DNA of 64,000 bases from an uncultured Oscillospiraceae bacterium. GTDB lineage: Bacteria; Bacillota; Clostridia; Oscillospirales; Oscillospiraceae. Location of the stretch: positions 40,782 through 104,781 of the forward strand of contig CAJUFJ010000001.1 in assembly GCA_910585815.1 (NCBI GenBank), read 5' to 3'. Below are positions 63,320 through 64,000 of this stretch, piece after piece. The position numbers and the translations under genes are program-made. Positions within the stretch are counted from its first letter, which is position 1. Each line of letters starts with the position of its first letter. The notes beneath the pieces are model-generated. The model was given only the letters and a program-made list of their open reading frames with translations, made no database searches and was not told the DNA's origin.

Positions 63320-63894
63320 GCCACCCGCACCTCCTCTCCCACCCGGATCAGGTTGGGATTTTTAATCTGGGGATTCAGGGCCACCAGCTCCGCCAGCGAG
63401 ACCCCATACCGCCCGGCCAGGGCCCAGAGGGTCTCCCCTCTGGCCACCCGGTGGTAGACGGCCTGCCCGGTCCCCTGCGCCGCTCCCGGCTCCTCCTGCC
63501 CGGCGGAGCCCCCTGTCACCCGGGTGGCCAGGCCGTTATACAGCCCGTGCTCCTCCCAGAAGGTGAAGGCGTACCGCACATAGTCGGGCCGCGGCTCCTG
63601 CTCCACCCGCAGCGAGACAAAGTAGGCGTTGGCCACCTGCCACAGGGGATGGACCAGCAGGCCCGGCCCGTCCTCATAGAAGACGCAGGCCAGCCGCTGA
63701 AACTCCTCATAGGCCCCCGGCCCCACGAACTCCCCTTCCCCCTCCATCACCCGGTGGCCCAGCCCCAGGTCCTGGAGCTGATAGCGGCCGAAGGGGGTCT
63801 TGTGCACCGCCACAGGCCGCTGGAAGTCGATGGAATACACCCGGGGATTGTGGGGCCAGGTGTAGCTCTTATACCGCATCGGCGTCAAATTCAA
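63316..63894 (-). CDS. LysM-containing tail protein (XkdP/gp53-like)
   Basis: The 192-residue protein has an N-terminal domain (YTWPHNPRVYSIDFQRPVAV, DLGLGHRVMEGEGEFVGPGA, GPGLLVHPLWQVANAYFVSL) typical of XkdP-like tail proteins and a C-terminal LysM peptidoglycan-binding domain (YHRVARGETLWALAGRYGVS, LNPQIKNPNLIRVGEEVRVA). It would sit in the tail tube or baseplate. More tail genes are expected right of the window. Confidence 0.85.
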   Translation of the reverse strand: MNLTPMRYKSYTWPHNPRVYSIDFQRPVAVHKTPFGRYQLQDLGLGHRVMEGEGEFVGPGAYEEFQRLACVFYEDGPGLLVHPLWQVANAYFVSLRVEQEPRPDYVRYAFTFWEEHGLYNGLATRVTGGSAGQEEPGAAQGTGQAVYHRVARGETLWALAGRYGVSLAELVALNPQIKNPNLIRVGEEVRVA

Positions 63895-63977
63895 TGGATC
63901 ACTCCTCCATTCACGCTGTCTTCAAATTCTGCCCCGGAGATACCATCCGGCACATCATGCAGGGCTCCCCCGTCCCC

Positions 63978-64000
63978 CGCAGGGCAAGCCTTCCACCCTC
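63978..64000. repeat. Start of a dispersed family B repeat at the window edge
   Basis: CCCGCAGGGCAAGCCTTCCA-CCCTC matches the left end of the copy at 29193. It is cut by the end of the window. Confidence 0.6.

Overview
The window is GC-rich DNA from a low-copy, Gram-positive-type anaerobe, most plausibly a clostridial member of the Oscillospiraceae (Flavonifractor / Lawsonibacter / Oscillibacter type). The reasons are the high GC combined with Firmicute-style signals: strong GGAGG ribosome sites, frequent TTG and GTG starts, TTGACA-N17-TATAAT promoters, a T-box leader, an L10 leader, a QueT gene with a short leader, M42 aminopeptidases, an indolepyruvate:ferredoxin oxidoreductase, and a two-gene SufC/SufB system. 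The species cannot be fixed from the sequence alone. There is no rRNA, tRNA, CRISPR array or intact insertion sequence that I can see.

Layout. 0-10 kb: MetH reactivation-domain protein, AsnA, a SMI1-like protein, an RNHCP zinc-ribbon gene behind a leader peptide and switchable hairpins, MazF, Alr, the NAD(P)HX repair fusion, and SufB/SufC. 10-18 kb: an S-layer-homology protein, then a phenylalanine T-box controlling a polysaccharide-deacetylase lipoprotein plus pheS-pheT, then threonine aldolase. 18-27.5 kb (minus strand): a three-gene envelope operon (GT2-GtrA, phosphodiester glycosidase, anchored protein), a membrane protein, and a tight operon of three M42 peptidases interleaved with two DUF4253 genes and a small unknown. 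27.7-33 kb: a MATE exporter, then a SpoVB-like flippase gene whose two ends are each duplicated around an inserted accessory gene set (a RelB/PIN toxin-antitoxin at the 5' side and an AT-richer orphan gene at the 3' side), then a divergent pair of small HTH regulators sharing a perfect palindrome. 33-44 kb: a structured non-coding RNA, crotonase, AEC transporter, nitrilase, RtcB, rplJ-rplL, threonine deaminase, rpe, recR, SfsA and an HD protein. 44.5-51 kb: a two-component system, QueT with a candidate preQ1 leader, a PIG-L deacetylase, and a Panacea-domain gene with a small membrane partner. 51-57 kb (minus strand): an aryl-pyruvate operon (TrpR-like regulator, iorA, iorB, paaK, ACT protein) carrying an AT-rich EcsC-like passenger. 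57-64 kb: an acyl-CoA synthetase, HicAB, and the distal part of a contractile phage-tail (baseplate) module that runs off the right end.

Two families of dispersed intergenic repeats punctuate the window: a palindromic GTAGGGGCGGCC/GGCCGCCCC family and an approximately 110-180 bp family with ends resembling GGCTCCCTC...GAGGGAGGC. They sit even inside operons (sufC/sufB, pheS/pheT, iorA/iorB, the baseplate genes).

The most unusual items are (i) an erm-like translational attenuator in front of the RNHCP gene, (ii) the duplicated ends of the SpoVB-like gene around accessory cassettes, one holding a nearly leaderless gene, (iii) a PheT with what looks like a second, tandem copy of its tRNA-binding domain, (iv) a roughly 205-nt structured RNA, and (v) a Panacea-domain putative toxin-antitoxin pair.
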